A stretch of DNA of 64,000 nucleotides from Oscillospiraceae bacterium (GCA_902787755.1 CADAHL010000002.1:57878-121877), one strand, 5' to 3'. Positions 39,922-49,031 are shown, numbered from the stretch's first letter. A program made the numbers and translations. The notes: generated by a model from the sequence alone, not told the origin.

Positions 39922-39958
39922 AAAAAAGTCCTCCGCCGCGTACGCAGCGAAGGACTTT
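39922..39958 (-). terminator. Terminator of the CofE-like gene
   Basis: Minus strand: AAAGTCCT/AGGACTTT outer stem with an inner CGCnGCG stem, followed by TTTTTTA. It lies 14 nt after the CofE-like stop codon. Confidence 0.85.
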
Positions 39959-39971
39959 CGTCATAATCCGA

Positions 39972-41165
39972 TCATTCGTTGGTGTAGTTGTCGAAGTAGC
40001 CCTGGATGAAGACCACCGGGGTGCCCTTGTCGCCGCTGCCGGAGGTCAGGTCGCACAGGGAACCGATCAGATCGGTCAGACGCCGGGGCGTGGTGCCCTC
40101 GGAGACCATCTGGCCCACCAGGTCCGAATCCTTCTTCTCGATCTCGCCCTTGATGGCGTCGCGCAGGGCTTCGCCGGAGAGAGAAGCAAAATCGTTGTCA
40201 GCCAGATACTTGAGCTTCAGCTCGTTGGGGGTGCCCTCCAGACCCTTGGTGTAGGCAGGGGAGACCACCGGATCCGCCAGCTCCCAGATCTTGCCGACGG
40301 GGTCCTTGAAGGCGCCGTCGCCGTAGACCATGACCTCCACGTGCTTGCCGGTGCGCTTGAGAAGCTCCGCCTGGATGTCCTCTACCAGACCCTGGCAGTC
40401 CCGGGGGAAGAGCTTGACCTTGTCCTCGGTGGCCTTGTTGGAGCCCAGCAGACCGTAGCGCTCGTTGCAGCCGCTTCCATTCACGGGGGAGGTCATCAGA
40501 TCGTCCAGGCCGAAGACGCGCTCGGCCCCGGCGGCCTTCAGCAGCCGCTTGGTCCTGGCGCGGGTGTGAATGTCGCAGTTGATCACGTTCTTGGTGTACT
40601 TCAGGATCTCTCTGGGGTCATTGGCGAAGATCACTTCCACCTCCGCGCCGGACTCCCGAATAAGCTGGGCGTAGTAGTCCACGTAGTCCACGCCGGTAAA
40701 ACGGTGCTTCCGATAGCCGAATAGGGCCCGGTATTTCTCCAGATCCAGTACGTCCCGGTAGGGATCGATGCCGGCTTCGTCCATGCTGTCCCAGTCGATC
40801 AGATGGTTGCCCACCTCATCGGAGGGGTAGGAGAGCATGAGAACGATCTTTTTCGCACCGCCGGCGATGCCGCGCAGGCAGATGGCGAAGCGATTGCGGC
40901 TGAGAATGGGGAAGATCACGCCCACGGTTTCGCCGCCGAGCTTTGCTTTCACATCGGCGGAGATGTCCTCGACGCTGGCGTAGTTGCCCTGGGCCCTGGC
41001 CACGATGGCCTCGGTCATGGCCACGACATCCCGGTCACGGAGGGAGAAGCCATCCTGCTCGGCAGCCTGGAGCAGAGAATCGACAACGATCTCTTTCAGA
41101 TCGTCTCCCTGGCGGATGATGGGCGTGCGGATCCCGCGGGAAACAGTTCCTACCATACGGCTCAT
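39972..41165 (-). CDS. F420-0:gamma-glutamyl ligase (CofE)-like protein
   Basis: 397 residues. The N-terminal half resembles CofE: VGTVSRGIRTPIIRQGDDL, DVVAMTEAIVARAQGNYA and MTSPVNGSGCNERYGLLGSNKA later in the sequence. CofE adds glutamate to coenzyme F420-0 in archaea and actinobacteria; Firmicutes homologues occur without the rest of the F420 pathway, and none is visible here, so another amino-acid ligation is likely. ATG 41165 follows GAGGTG; a GTG at 41174 lies inside that site. It is a single-gene unit with promoter and terminator. Confidence 0.82.
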   Translation of the reverse strand: MSRMVGTVSRGIRTPIIRQGDDLKEIVVDSLLQAAEQDGFSLRDRDVVAMTEAIVARAQGNYASVEDISADVKAKLGGETVGVIFPILSRNRFAICLRGIAGGAKKIVLMLSYPSDEVGNHLIDWDSMDEAGIDPYRDVLDLEKYRALFGYRKHRFTGVDYVDYYAQLIRESGAEVEVIFANDPREILKYTKNVINCDIHTRARTKRLLKAAGAERVFGLDDLMTSPVNGSGCNERYGLLGSNKATEDKVKLFPRDCQGLVEDIQAELLKRTGKHVEVMVYGDGAFKDPVGKIWELADPVVSPAYTKGLEGTPNELKLKYLADNDFASLSGEALRDAIKGEIEKKDSDLVGQMVSEGTTPRRLTDLIGSLCDLTSGSGDKGTPVVFIQGYFDNYTNE

Positions 41166-41201
41166 AAGATGCACCTCGTTTCTATAAAATCAACGAGTGG
41201 T

Positions 41202-41230
41202 ATCATACACCTTTTCTTTCGGAAAGTAAA
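41202..41230 (-). promoter_or_regulatory. Promoter of the CofE-like gene
   Basis: Minus strand TTTACT (41225-41230), 17-nt spacer, TATGAT (41202-41207). Confidence 0.6.
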
Positions 41231-41310
41231 GTATTTCCGGGCCTCTCCGCGAAAAAAACAGGTCACAAAAACGCCCGTCGGCCAGCCGGGAAAAAGACAG
41301 GCCTCCGCGC

Positions 41311-41339
41311 TTGAAATGAACGCTGCGCTGCGGTATAAT
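41311..41339 (+). promoter_or_regulatory. Promoter of the guanylate-kinase-like gene
   Basis: TTGAAA (41311-41316), 17-nt spacer, TATAAT (41334-41339), about 30 nt before the ATG. Confidence 0.75.
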
Positions 41340-41368
41340 ATCGAAAAACGATTGCGGGAGGAAATGAA

Positions 41369-41917
41369 ATGAAGAAGCTGTTTGTCGTCTCCGGACCCTC
41401 GGGAGTCGGGCTGGGCGAGGTGATCGCCCGCGTCGTCGCCATGCGCCGGGATCTGGGCGAGGTGACCCCGATCACAGCCAGGAAGATGAAGAAGGGCGAA
41501 ATAAACGGCACGGGCTTCTGGTTCTATGACCTGGAGGGCTGGAATGCGCTGAAGGAATCCGGCGGGATCCTGGAGTGCACGGAGTTTGCCGGCAACGATT
41601 ACGGGACCTCCCGGATCCTGGTTCAGGAACAGCTGGACCAGGGCAGGAACGTACTGCTGAACCTGACGGTGGACAGAGCGCTGCAGGTCAAACGGAACAT
41701 GCCGGAGGCCGTCTGCGTCTATCTGGAGCCCTCGGAGGAAGAACTGAAACAGCGCCTTGAGGCCATATCCCGCAGCAGCTTCGAGCGGGATGTCCGGCAG
41801 CGCCAGGCCGGAGAAGAGAGAGCTGCTTCCGGCTTCTGCGACGCCAGGATCAATTCCGACGATCCGGACCGGGCCGCGCAGGAGCTGAGCGCTCTGATCG
41901 ACCGGCTGACCGACTGA
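41369..41917 (+). CDS. Guanylate-kinase-like protein without P-loop lysine
   Basis: 182 residues, length near that of Gmk (about 200). The N-terminus aligns with GMP kinase, but the Walker A motif reads GPSGVGLG where GPSGVGKG is expected, so the phosphate-binding Lys is Leu15. The substrate loop is also altered (TPITARKMKKGEINGTGFWFY). The AGNDYGTSRILVQEQLDQGRNVLL region, matching Gmk's YGTs...v...l..G.dvlL, is kept. Catalysis as a GMP kinase is doubtful; a regulatory or scaffolding role, or relaxed chemistry, is possible. Good promoter and GGGAGGAAA site, so it appears to be expressed. Confidence 0.8.
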   Translation: MKKLFVVSGPSGVGLGEVIARVVAMRRDLGEVTPITARKMKKGEINGTGFWFYDLEGWNALKESGGILECTEFAGNDYGTSRILVQEQLDQGRNVLLNLTVDRALQVKRNMPEAVCVYLEPSEEELKQRLEAISRSSFERDVRQRQAGEERAASGFCDARINSDDPDRAAQELSALIDRLTD

Positions 41918-41935
41918 AACAGAATAAGGCAGAAG

Positions 41936-41966
41936 AACCGCTCTGCGAATTTCGCAGGGCGGTTTT
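41936..41966. terminator. Terminator between convergent genes
   Basis: A 13-bp stem (AACCGCTCTGCGA with TCGCAGGGCGGTT, one G-U pair), TTTT on the plus strand. Confidence 0.8.
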
Positions 41967-41986
41967 CTCGCGGAAGGGGAAGACGC

Positions 41987-42448
41987 TCAGGCATTGTCGG
42001 AGGGTTCGTTGTCATACAGGCCCCGCATGAAGCCGTCCAGGGCGTTGGAGTGGATGTCTCCGGCAATGACCCGGTTCCCCTGAATATAGAGGGTCACGTA
42101 CACGGGCTTTGTGCTTTCGGCATAATTTGTCACAGTATAAGTGTATTGTTCGCAGCTCTCGCCCAGATGCTTGGCCAGATCGAAGCCCTGGTCCAGCTGC
42201 AGGGCGTTGTAGTCGGACATGACGCCCTCCAGCTCCTGCGGGATCAGGACCGTCTTGTGCTCTTCCGTAGCCGGGTCCACTTCCCAGCCAAGGTCTGCAA
42301 GATACTGAACCCTGCCCTCCGGATCGGACAGCTTCAGGCGGCTTCCTGCCAGAGAGCGGATCAGGATCAGCGCCAGCAGAAGCACCGCGGCGATCCCGAC
42401 GATACGCAGCGCGTTTTTTCTGCTCAGGCGGCCGTTATTTGTCACCAT
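41987..42448 (-). CDS. DUF4830 membrane-anchored protein
   Basis: 153 residues. A basic start, one membrane helix (about 15-33), then a DUF4830 domain: VQYLADLGWEVDP, VLIPQELEGVMSDYNALQLDQGFDL, YTYTVTNY and VIAGDIHSNALDGFMRGL. The domain lies outside the cytosolic membrane and has no known function; it is frequent in Clostridia. It stands alone between a convergent and a divergent gene. Confidence 0.82.
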   Translation of the reverse strand: MVTNNGRLSRKNALRIVGIAAVLLLALILIRSLAGSRLKLSDPEGRVQYLADLGWEVDPATEEHKTVLIPQELEGVMSDYNALQLDQGFDLAKHLGESCEQYTYTVTNYAESTKPVYVTLYIQGNRVIAGDIHSNALDGFMRGLYDNEPSDNA

Positions 42449-42517
42449 CGAATCATCACCTCACCAAAGGGTATGCGCACTTGTGCAGGTCCATAAAAAC
42501 AATCCGGCTAAAAATAG

Positions 42518-42546
42518 TTGCAATTTGGTAAAAATTCTGGTATAGT
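42518..42546 (+). promoter_or_regulatory. Promoter of the pseudouridine synthase gene
   Basis: TTGCAA (42518-42523), 17-nt spacer, TATAGT (42541-42546). Confidence 0.75.
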
Positions 42547-42589
42547 AGGGGACAATCTGGAGAGGAATGACCGGGAAGGAGAGGTCCGA

Positions 42590-43315
42590 ATGGCGCAGAA
42601 CCGCTTGGATAAGGTGCTCAGCGATCTGGGCGTGGCCTCCCGGAAGGAACTCAAGGAAATCATCCGTTCGGGCCGGGTCACCGTGGACGGCCAGGTGGAA
42701 AAGCGCCCGGAGCGAAGGCTCGATCCCGAACAAAACCGAATCTGTCTGGATGGCAAAGCCCTGGAATACCGCAGATACCGGTATTTTATGATGGATAAAC
42801 CGCTTGGCGTGGTCACAGCCACCGAGGATGCCGGGCAGAAGACGGTCATCGACCTGCTGCCGGAGGATCTAAAGGGACTGGGGCTGTTTCCGGTGGGCCG
42901 TCTGGACAAGGACACCAGCGGGCTTCTGCTCCTGACAAACGACGGAGATTTTGCCCATCGGGTGATTTCGCCAAAATCCTGTGTGGAAAAACGGTATTAT
43001 GCAAGAGTCGAGGGAAAACCGGACGGATCGGATGTGCTGGCTTTCCGGGCCGGACTGACCCTGGGAGACGGGACGGTCTGCCAGCCGGCGGCGCTGGAGA
43101 TCCTGGGGGAGAGCGAATGCCTGGTCACGGTGACGGAGGGAAAGTACCACCAGGTCCGGCGGATGCTGGCCAGCAGGGGAAAACCCGTCCGGGAGCTGCG
43201 CAGATTGTCCGAAGGGGGACTCTCCCTGGATGAAAACCTGGGCCCCGGAGGAATCCGGGAACTGGACGATGGGGATTTGTGCAGAGTGCTGGGGAAGGAT
43301 CATCTGGAAAAATAG
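42590..43315 (+). CDS. RsuA/RluB-family rRNA pseudouridine synthase
   Basis: 241 residues. The N-terminal S4 RNA-binding domain (MAQNRLDKVLSDLGVASRKELK) is followed by the synthase domain with YFMMDKPLGVVTAT and the catalytic Asp in GRLDKDTSGLLLLTNDG, then KRYYARVEG and EGKYHQVRRMLASRG. The length and the S4 plus short C-terminus fit RsuA-type enzymes acting on 16S rRNA. ATG 42590 follows GAAGGAGAGG; the frame extends upstream through the promoter. Confidence 0.9.
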   Translation: MAQNRLDKVLSDLGVASRKELKEIIRSGRVTVDGQVEKRPERRLDPEQNRICLDGKALEYRRYRYFMMDKPLGVVTATEDAGQKTVIDLLPEDLKGLGLFPVGRLDKDTSGLLLLTNDGDFAHRVISPKSCVEKRYYARVEGKPDGSDVLAFRAGLTLGDGTVCQPAALEILGESECLVTVTEGKYHQVRRMLASRGKPVRELRRLSEGGLSLDENLGPGGIRELDDGDLCRVLGKDHLEK

Positions 43316-43401
43316 TCAAAAAACTGGGTCAAAATTCCCGAGCTTTTGAGCGATTAGGAAACAAAGCGAAAAAAATTCACAAAAAAACAGAGCATTTTCT
43401 A

Positions 43402-43430
43402 TTGAAAATCACAGACATTGGCGTTATTAT
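43402..43430 (+). promoter_or_regulatory. Promoter of the CdaR-like gene and perhaps ftsEX
   Basis: TTGAAA (43402-43407), 17-nt spacer, TATTAT (43425-43430) in an AT-rich stretch, about 75 nt before the start codon. Confidence 0.75.
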
Positions 43431-43504
43431 GTAGAAAGAAATTTTATGGGCGCTTGTTAAATTGACCAGACCCCCTGTGAAACGCGCCCGCGGGAGGTAA
43501 GCTA

Positions 43505-44605
43505 ATGTCCACCAGGATATTCCAGAATGTGATCATTCAGATGAAGGATGCAGTCGGCTGCACACTCGGCGTCGTGGATGAGCAGGGCTATGTGATCGCC
43601 AGCAGCGAACTTGCCAAGATCGGTTCCCGGCTGGAGGATTTCCGCCCCTCTGAGCTGGAGGCCAACCCCAACCAGACGCTGATCACCGAGAACCGCTGCT
43701 ATCGCGCTCTCTCCGCTGAGGGCGCCGCGCTGGACTATGCCGCTTTTGTGGACGGGTCCGACGCGCCGGCCGCCTCCATCTGCGCCGTTGCCGCCGTGGC
43801 CTTCAACGAAGCCCGCAGCAACTACGAGGAGAAGCACAACAAGGCTGCCTTTGTCAAGAACATTCTCTCCGACAATATTCTGCCGGGGGACGTGTATGTT
43901 CGGGCGAAAGAACTGCATTTTGTCACCGATGAGCCGAGGATCGTTTTCCTGATCCGTCAGCTTGATTCCGCGGACGTGGCGGCGGTGGAAGTGATCCAGC
44001 GCCTCTTCCCGGACAAACAGAAGGACTTCGTGCTGAATTTCAATGAGACCGACGTGGTGGTGGTCAAGGCGCTGCCCTCGGCCAACTGCCCGGAGGAGGT
44101 CACACGCTGCGCCAGAAGCATTGAGAACACCCTGCGGGATGAGCTGGGGCTGCACACCGTCATCGGCGTGAGCACCTACGCCCGGCACCTGCGGGAGCTG
44201 GCCGACCGCTACAAGGAAGCGCAGGTCGCCATTGACGTGGGCCGCGTGTTCGAAAGCGACAAGTCCATTATTCACTATGAGAGCCTGGGTCTGGGCCGCA
44301 TCATCTATCAGCTGCCCACCACCCTGTGCGAGATGTTCCTCAACGAGGTGTTCAAGAAGAATCCCATTGAGACTCTGGACGAGGACACCCTTGAGACCAT
44401 CAACCGCTTCTTTGAAAACAATCTGAACGTCTCCGAGACTTCCCGAAAGCTGTATGTGCACCGGAACACGCTGGTGTACCGGCTGGAGAAGATCAAGAAG
44501 ATCACGGGGCTGGATCTGCGGGAATTTGACCACGCCATTGTATTCAAGGTGGCCATGATGGTCAAACAGTACCTGGATTCCCTCAACAGCGGCAGCAAGT
44601 ACTGA
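43505..44605 (+). CDS. CdaR/PucR-family transcriptional regulator
   Basis: 366 residues. The N-terminus (MSTRIFQNVIIQMKDAVGCTLGVVDEQGYVIASS) is a sugar-diacid-recognition-like sensor. The C-terminus carries the PucR-type HTH: NNLNVSETSRKLYVHRNTLVYRLEKIKKITGLDL. A GGDEF-like middle region lies between. It has a GGGAGG site and a strong promoter, and lies 57 nt before ftsE. Control of the ftsEX operon or of itself is plausible but not shown. The effector is unknown. Confidence 0.85.
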   Translation: MSTRIFQNVIIQMKDAVGCTLGVVDEQGYVIASSELAKIGSRLEDFRPSELEANPNQTLITENRCYRALSAEGAALDYAAFVDGSDAPAASICAVAAVAFNEARSNYEEKHNKAAFVKNILSDNILPGDVYVRAKELHFVTDEPRIVFLIRQLDSADVAAVEVIQRLFPDKQKDFVLNFNETDVVVVKALPSANCPEEVTRCARSIENTLRDELGLHTVIGVSTYARHLRELADRYKEAQVAIDVGRVFESDKSIIHYESLGLGRIIYQLPTTLCEMFLNEVFKKNPIETLDEDTLETINRFFENNLNVSETSRKLYVHRNTLVYRLEKIKKITGLDLREFDHAIVFKVAMMVKQYLDSLNSGSKY

Positions 44606-44662
44606 GCTGCCGGACCTATCACTTCTCCCAGGCAGGGAGAGCATATTTCAGGAGGATAACCT

Positions 44663-45355
44663 ATGGTTCGCATGGAAAATGTCACCAAGGTGTATGACAG
44701 CAGCGGTACCGTCGCCCTGGACAGTATCAGCCTGGACATCGAGGAAGGCGAATTCGTTTTTCTGATGGGGCCCTCCGGCTCCGGAAAGACGACCATTGTG
44801 AAGCTGATCACCGGCGAGATCAAAGCCAACTCCGGCAAGGTGATCGTCAACGATTTTGATCTGACCAAGATCAGACGCGGCAAGCTGCCCAAAATGCGCA
44901 GGACCCTGGGCGTGGTGTTCCAGGATTACCGGCTCATCGAGGATATGACCGTGTACGACAACGTGGCCTTCGCCATGCGCGTGGTGGGCGCTCCCGGCCG
45001 GGAGATCGCCAAGCGCGTGCCCTACGTTCTGGACCTGGTCGGTCTGGAGGGGCGGGAACGGCGTCTGCCCAGAGAGCTCTCCGGCGGCGAGCAGCAGCGT
45101 GTGGCCATCGCCCGCGCTCTGGTAAACAGCCCGAGAATGATCATTGCAGACGAGCCTACCGGCAACCTGGATCCGGTGCGCAGCCTGGAACTGATGCTGC
45201 TGCTGGAGAAGATCAACGAGATGGGCACCACCGTGGTGGTGGTCACCCATGAGAAGGATCTGGTCGATGCGCTGGGCCGCCGGGTCATCACCATCGACAA
45301 CGGCAAGGTCATGAGCGACGGAATGGATGGGGTATACAGCTATGAGATTGAGTAG
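44663..45355 (+). CDS. ftsE: Cell division ATPase FtsE
   Basis: 230 residues. ABC ATPase with GPSGSGKTTIVKLI (Walker A), VVFQDYRLIEDMTVYDNVAFAM, LSGGEQQRVAIARAL (signature) and MIIADEPTGNLDP (Walker B). It powers FtsX, which activates cell-wall hydrolases outside the membrane during elongation or division. The gene overlaps ftsX by 14 nt. Confidence 0.96.
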   Translation: MVRMENVTKVYDSSGTVALDSISLDIEEGEFVFLMGPSGSGKTTIVKLITGEIKANSGKVIVNDFDLTKIRRGKLPKMRRTLGVVFQDYRLIEDMTVYDNVAFAMRVVGAPGREIAKRVPYVLDLVGLEGRERRLPRELSGGEQQRVAIARALVNSPRMIIADEPTGNLDPVRSLELMLLLEKINEMGTTVVVVTHEKDLVDALGRRVITIDNGKVMSDGMDGVYSYEIE

Positions 45356-46226
45356 AGGCGGATATCTGATCCGGGAAGGCTTCCGGAGCATCAAGACCCA
45401 CAGCTTTATGTCCTTCGCCACCGTGACGATCATTATGGCCTGCCTGATCATCATGGGCAGCATCTCTCTGCTGAGCCTGAATATCGACGCGCTGATCGAC
45501 GATCTGGAAAACCAGAACGAGATGGTCGCCTATGTGGACGAAAAGCTCAGCGAGGAGCAGGCCCGGGAGCTGGAGCAGAAGCTCCTGTCTCTGGACAACG
45601 TGCAGGACGTGGAGTTCGTGACCCGGAAAGAGGCCATGGACAACTACTTCAGCAAGTTCGACGATTACGTAAAGGAAGGCATCGACGAAGAGGTTTTCCG
45701 GCATCGCTATGTGATCCATCTGGTGGATATCGCCTTCATGGCCGATACCAAGGCCCAGCTGGAGAACATTGAAGGCGTGGGAGACGTTCTGGCCCACCAG
45801 GACTATGCCGACGCGTTCGTTACGATCCGGAATATTGTCAGCATCGTTTCTCTGGTACTTACGGTTATTCTAGTGTTCGTGTCCATTTTCATCATGACCA
45901 ACACCATCAAGCTCGCCACCTTCGGACGCCGGGAAGAGATCGGCATCATGAAGATGGTCGGCGCCACCAACGCGTTTATCCGTCTGCCCTTCATCGTGGA
46001 GGGCATGGTCCTGGGTATTCTGGGCGGCGGCCTGGGCTACCTGGTGCAGTGGGGTCTGTACAGCCTGCTGGCCGGACGCCTGATGGGCACCCTTACCGGC
46101 AGCTTTATCACCCTGGTGCCCTTCAGCACCGTTGCTCTGCCCCTGCTGATCATCTACCTGGGCCTGGGCGTGTTCGTTGGCGTGTTCGGCGCGCTCAACG
46201 CCATCCGGAATTACCTGAAGGTCTGA
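45342..46226 (+). CDS. ftsX: Cell division permease FtsX
   Basis: 294 residues. A first membrane helix (about 20-42), an external domain with ENQNEMVAYVDEKLSEEQAREL and VEFVTRKEAMDNYF, then three membrane helices with GRREEIGIMKMVGATNAFIRLPF and a terminal FGALNAIRNYLKV. The external domain contacts the hydrolases, presumably the two M23 proteins encoded next. ATG 45342 inside ftsE is chosen over ATG 45327; GGATGGGG lies before it. Confidence 0.95.
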   Translation: MRLSRGGYLIREGFRSIKTHSFMSFATVTIIMACLIIMGSISLLSLNIDALIDDLENQNEMVAYVDEKLSEEQARELEQKLLSLDNVQDVEFVTRKEAMDNYFSKFDDYVKEGIDEEVFRHRYVIHLVDIAFMADTKAQLENIEGVGDVLAHQDYADAFVTIRNIVSIVSLVLTVILVFVSIFIMTNTIKLATFGRREEIGIMKMVGATNAFIRLPFIVEGMVLGILGGGLGYLVQWGLYSLLAGRLMGTLTGSFITLVPFSTVALPLLIIYLGLGVFVGVFGALNAIRNYLKV

Positions 46227-46266
46227 GAAACGCCGCAGACGGGAATTTAGATTTGAGGCGAGCGAT

Positions 46267-47706
46267 ATGAACAACAAACGCGCCATATCCATTATCGCGA
46301 TCATTATGGCGGCCCTGATGCTCTTCGGACTGGTGGCCAGCGTGATCCCCATGCAGGCGTACGCCATCAGCCAGGAGGATATCGACGCGCTCCAGGATCG
46401 GCGCAACGAGCTGTCCGCCCGGGTGGACGAAGCCCAGGACCGGGTCGATGCGCTGAAGGAAGAGGAGAACAGCGTTCTGCAGGAAGTCGCGGCGCTGGAG
46501 GAGAAGGCCAACGCGGCCACGGAAGCTCTGGAGCTGGTGGATGAAGAGCTTCGGATGTATGACGAGATCATCGCCGAGAAGGCTCTGGAAGTGGACGCGG
46601 CCCAGGAGCTGGAGGATGAACAGCGCACCCGCTATCACGTCCGGGTCAGGGCCATGGAAGAGAGCGGCGGATTCAATTTCCTGTCCCTGCTGCTCAATTC
46701 CAACAATTTTTCCGAATTTCTCTCCGCTCTGGAGGACATGAGCCTGATCATGCAGAGCGACCGGAAGCTGGAACAGCTCTACCGGGAAGCCCGGCAGGAG
46801 ACCGAACGGGTCAAGGGCGAGTATGAGCAGGTTCGCGAGGACGTCCAGAAAAAGAAGGACGAACTCCGGGAGGAGCAGGAAAGGATCCAGGCTGAGATCG
46901 ACGACGCCAAGAAGACGCTGGACAGCCTGTCGGGTCAGATCGACGTGGCCATCGCCCAGTACCAGTCCGAGGTGAACGCGGAAAACGCGGCCGCGGATGA
47001 GCTGACCCAGCTGATCCTGCGGTATCAAGAGCAGAAACGCCAGGAGGCCGAGGAGGAACGACGGCGCCTGGAAGAGGAAGAACGGCTCCGGAACGAGCAG
47101 AACAATACCGGAGGCGGCGAGGGCGGTACCGAACCGACGCCCGCTCCCGAAGACGGAGGCGAGAACGGCGGAGACAACACCGGCTCCGATCCCGCGGAAG
47201 GCGGTTCCGGAGAGGATCCGGCTCCCACGCCGACTCCGGCGCCCCCACCGGCTCCCACCCCGACGCCCGAACCCCAGGTGCCCAGCTTCAGCCCCATCTG
47301 GCCGGTGCCCTGTTCCACCAGAGTGACCAGCCGCTTCGGCTACCGCATTGATCCCTTTACCGGCAACGTGACCGGGCACCAGGGCATTGATATTGACGGC
47401 TACGCCAATGACGGACAGCCCATCGTGGCCGCCGCCGGAGGCACCGTGATCGTAGCAAGCTATGGCAACAGCGGCTACGGAAACTATGTGACGATCGACC
47501 ACGGCAACGGCTATGCCACCGTATATGCCCATATGTCCGGCATCGCGGTGGGCTGGGGCCAGTGGGTCGACGCGGGCACCACGGTCGGCTGGCTGGGCTC
47601 CACCGGCCGCTCCACCGGAACCCACTGCCACTATGAAGTCAGAGTGAACGGAACCCCCATTGATCCGGAACAGTTCTACTCCGGCCTGAGCCACTGGAAT
47701 TGCTGA
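46267..47706 (+). CDS. EnvC-like M23 peptidoglycan hydrolase 1
   Basis: 479 residues. A signal peptide (about 1-33, ending QAYA) is followed by a long coiled coil (about 36-260) rich in Glu/Arg/Leu, a Gly/Glu/Pro-rich linker and a C-terminal M23 (LytM) domain with HQGIDIDG and HCHYEV zinc ligands, so catalysis is expected. This is the usual partner type for FtsEX, the coiled coil docking to FtsX. 40 nt after ftsX. Its paralogue follows immediately. Confidence 0.92.
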   Translation: MNNKRAISIIAIIMAALMLFGLVASVIPMQAYAISQEDIDALQDRRNELSARVDEAQDRVDALKEEENSVLQEVAALEEKANAATEALELVDEELRMYDEIIAEKALEVDAAQELEDEQRTRYHVRVRAMEESGGFNFLSLLLNSNNFSEFLSALEDMSLIMQSDRKLEQLYREARQETERVKGEYEQVREDVQKKKDELREEQERIQAEIDDAKKTLDSLSGQIDVAIAQYQSEVNAENAAADELTQLILRYQEQKRQEAEEERRRLEEEERLRNEQNNTGGGEGGTEPTPAPEDGGENGGDNTGSDPAEGGSGEDPAPTPTPAPPPAPTPTPEPQVPSFSPIWPVPCSTRVTSRFGYRIDPFTGNVTGHQGIDIDGYANDGQPIVAAAGGTVIVASYGNSGYGNYVTIDHGNGYATVYAHMSGIAVGWGQWVDAGTTVGWLGSTGRSTGTHCHYEVRVNGTPIDPEQFYSGLSHWNC

Positions 47707-47732
47707 TCCGAAACGCCCAGGAGGGCTGTGTT

Positions 47733-49031
47733 ATGTACAAAAACCTGAGTAAGAAAACAGTCGCGCTTCTGCTGAGCCTGCTTCTGACCCTGTCCCTGGC
47801 GGTTTTGCCCGCCCGGGCTGTGAGCCAGGAGGAGATCGATGCTCTGCGGGAGTATCGGGACCAGGTCACCGCCGAGCGCGAGGCCAAGGACGCCGAGGTG
47901 GAAGCACTGGAGGCGCAGGAGGCCGGTCTGCTCGAACGCAAGCGGGCCATGGATGAGCGCAACGCGGTGGTTCTGGAGCAGATCCGCCTCAACGACGAGG
48001 AGATCGCCCTGTACGACGAGATCATCGCGGACAAGGCCCAGGAAGTGGACGCCGCCAGAGCGCTGGAGGAAGAACAGCTCGCCCGGTATCGGGTCCGGGT
48101 TCGGGCCATGGAGGAGAGCGGCGGATACAATATTCTGTCCATGCTCCTGCATACGGATAACCTGTCCGAGCTTCTGACCATGCTGGACGACGTCAACGAA
48201 ATCATGGAGAGCGACCGCCAGCTGGAGGACGCGTATATTGAGGCGCGCATCAAGACCGAGGCGGTCAAGGCCGAGTACGAGGAAGTCAAGGCCGACCTGG
48301 AGGAGAAGAAGGCGTTTCTGGAGGATCAGAAGGAAGATCTGTGGGCCAAGATCGACGAGGCCAATCAGTTGATCGCCCAGCTCCAGGAGGACATCGCCGC
48401 CGGCAAGGAAGAGGCCCACGAGATCCTGCTGCAGGAGATCAAGGCCGATGAGGAGCTGGAGGCCATGGTGGCCGAGCTGGAACGCCAGCGCCAGGAAGAG
48501 CTGGAGCGCCAGCGCCAGGCCGCCGCAGCTGCCGCGGCAGCGGCTGCCGCTGAGGGCGGCGGAGGTGGCGGTGGCGGTGGCGGCGGAGGAGGCTCCGCAG
48601 CCTCCACCGGCAGCTTCATCTGGCCCGTGCCTTCCTGCACCTATCTGACCAGCCGGTTCGGCAACCGCTTCCACCCCATTTTCAATGAGTGGCGGTCTCA
48701 CACCGGAATCGATATCGGCGCCGGTTACGGAGCATCCATCCTGGCCGCCGATGGCGGTACGGTGATCCATGCAGGCGACGCCGGCAACGGTTACGGCAAC
48801 TATGTGATGATCGACCACGGCAACGGGTATATCACACTGTACGGTCATATGTCCTCTGTCGCGGTGTACAACGGACAGTACGTGAGTCAGGGAGATACCA
48901 TCGGCTATGTGGGATCCACCGGCTGGGCTACCGGCCCGCACCTGCACTACGAGATCTGGTCCGGCGGCAGTCGGATCGATCCGGAGCAGTTCTATTCCGG
49001 GCTTAGCTATGCCCCGGATGCCGGCGAATGA
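47733..49031 (+). CDS. EnvC-like M23 peptidoglycan hydrolase 2
   Basis: 432 residues. A signal peptide (about 1-29, ending PARA), a coiled coil clearly related to the previous protein (MEESGGYNILSMLLHTDNLSELL against MEESGGFNFLSLLLNSNNFSEFL), a poly-Ala/poly-Gly linker and an M23 domain with HTGIDIG and HLHYEI. All zinc ligands are present. It is a tandem duplicate of the first hydrolase. ATG 47733 follows CAGGAGGG; the frame extends 11 codons further up. Confidence 0.92.
   Translation: MYKNLSKKTVALLLSLLLTLSLAVLPARAVSQEEIDALREYRDQVTAEREAKDAEVEALEAQEAGLLERKRAMDERNAVVLEQIRLNDEEIALYDEIIADKAQEVDAARALEEEQLARYRVRVRAMEESGGYNILSMLLHTDNLSELLTMLDDVNEIMESDRQLEDAYIEARIKTEAVKAEYEEVKADLEEKKAFLEDQKEDLWAKIDEANQLIAQLQEDIAAGKEEAHEILLQEIKADEELEAMVAELERQRQEELERQRQAAAAAAAAAAAEGGGGGGGGGGGGGSAASTGSFIWPVPSCTYLTSRFGNRFHPIFNEWRSHTGIDIGAGYGASILAADGGTVIHAGDAGNGYGNYVMIDHGNGYITLYGHMSSVAVYNGQYVSQGDTIGYVGSTGWATGPHLHYEIWSGGSRIDPEQFYSGLSYAPDAGE

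Noticed and set aside
37240-39966. A 908-codon plus-strand open frame
   Set aside because: Antisense shadow of ligA and the GNAT gene, both of which have clear domains and ribosome-binding sites.
39972-41165. Evidence for coenzyme F420 biosynthesis
   Set aside because: Only a CofE-like gene is present; no CofC, CofD, CofG or CofH is in the window and Firmicutes homologues occur without the pathway.
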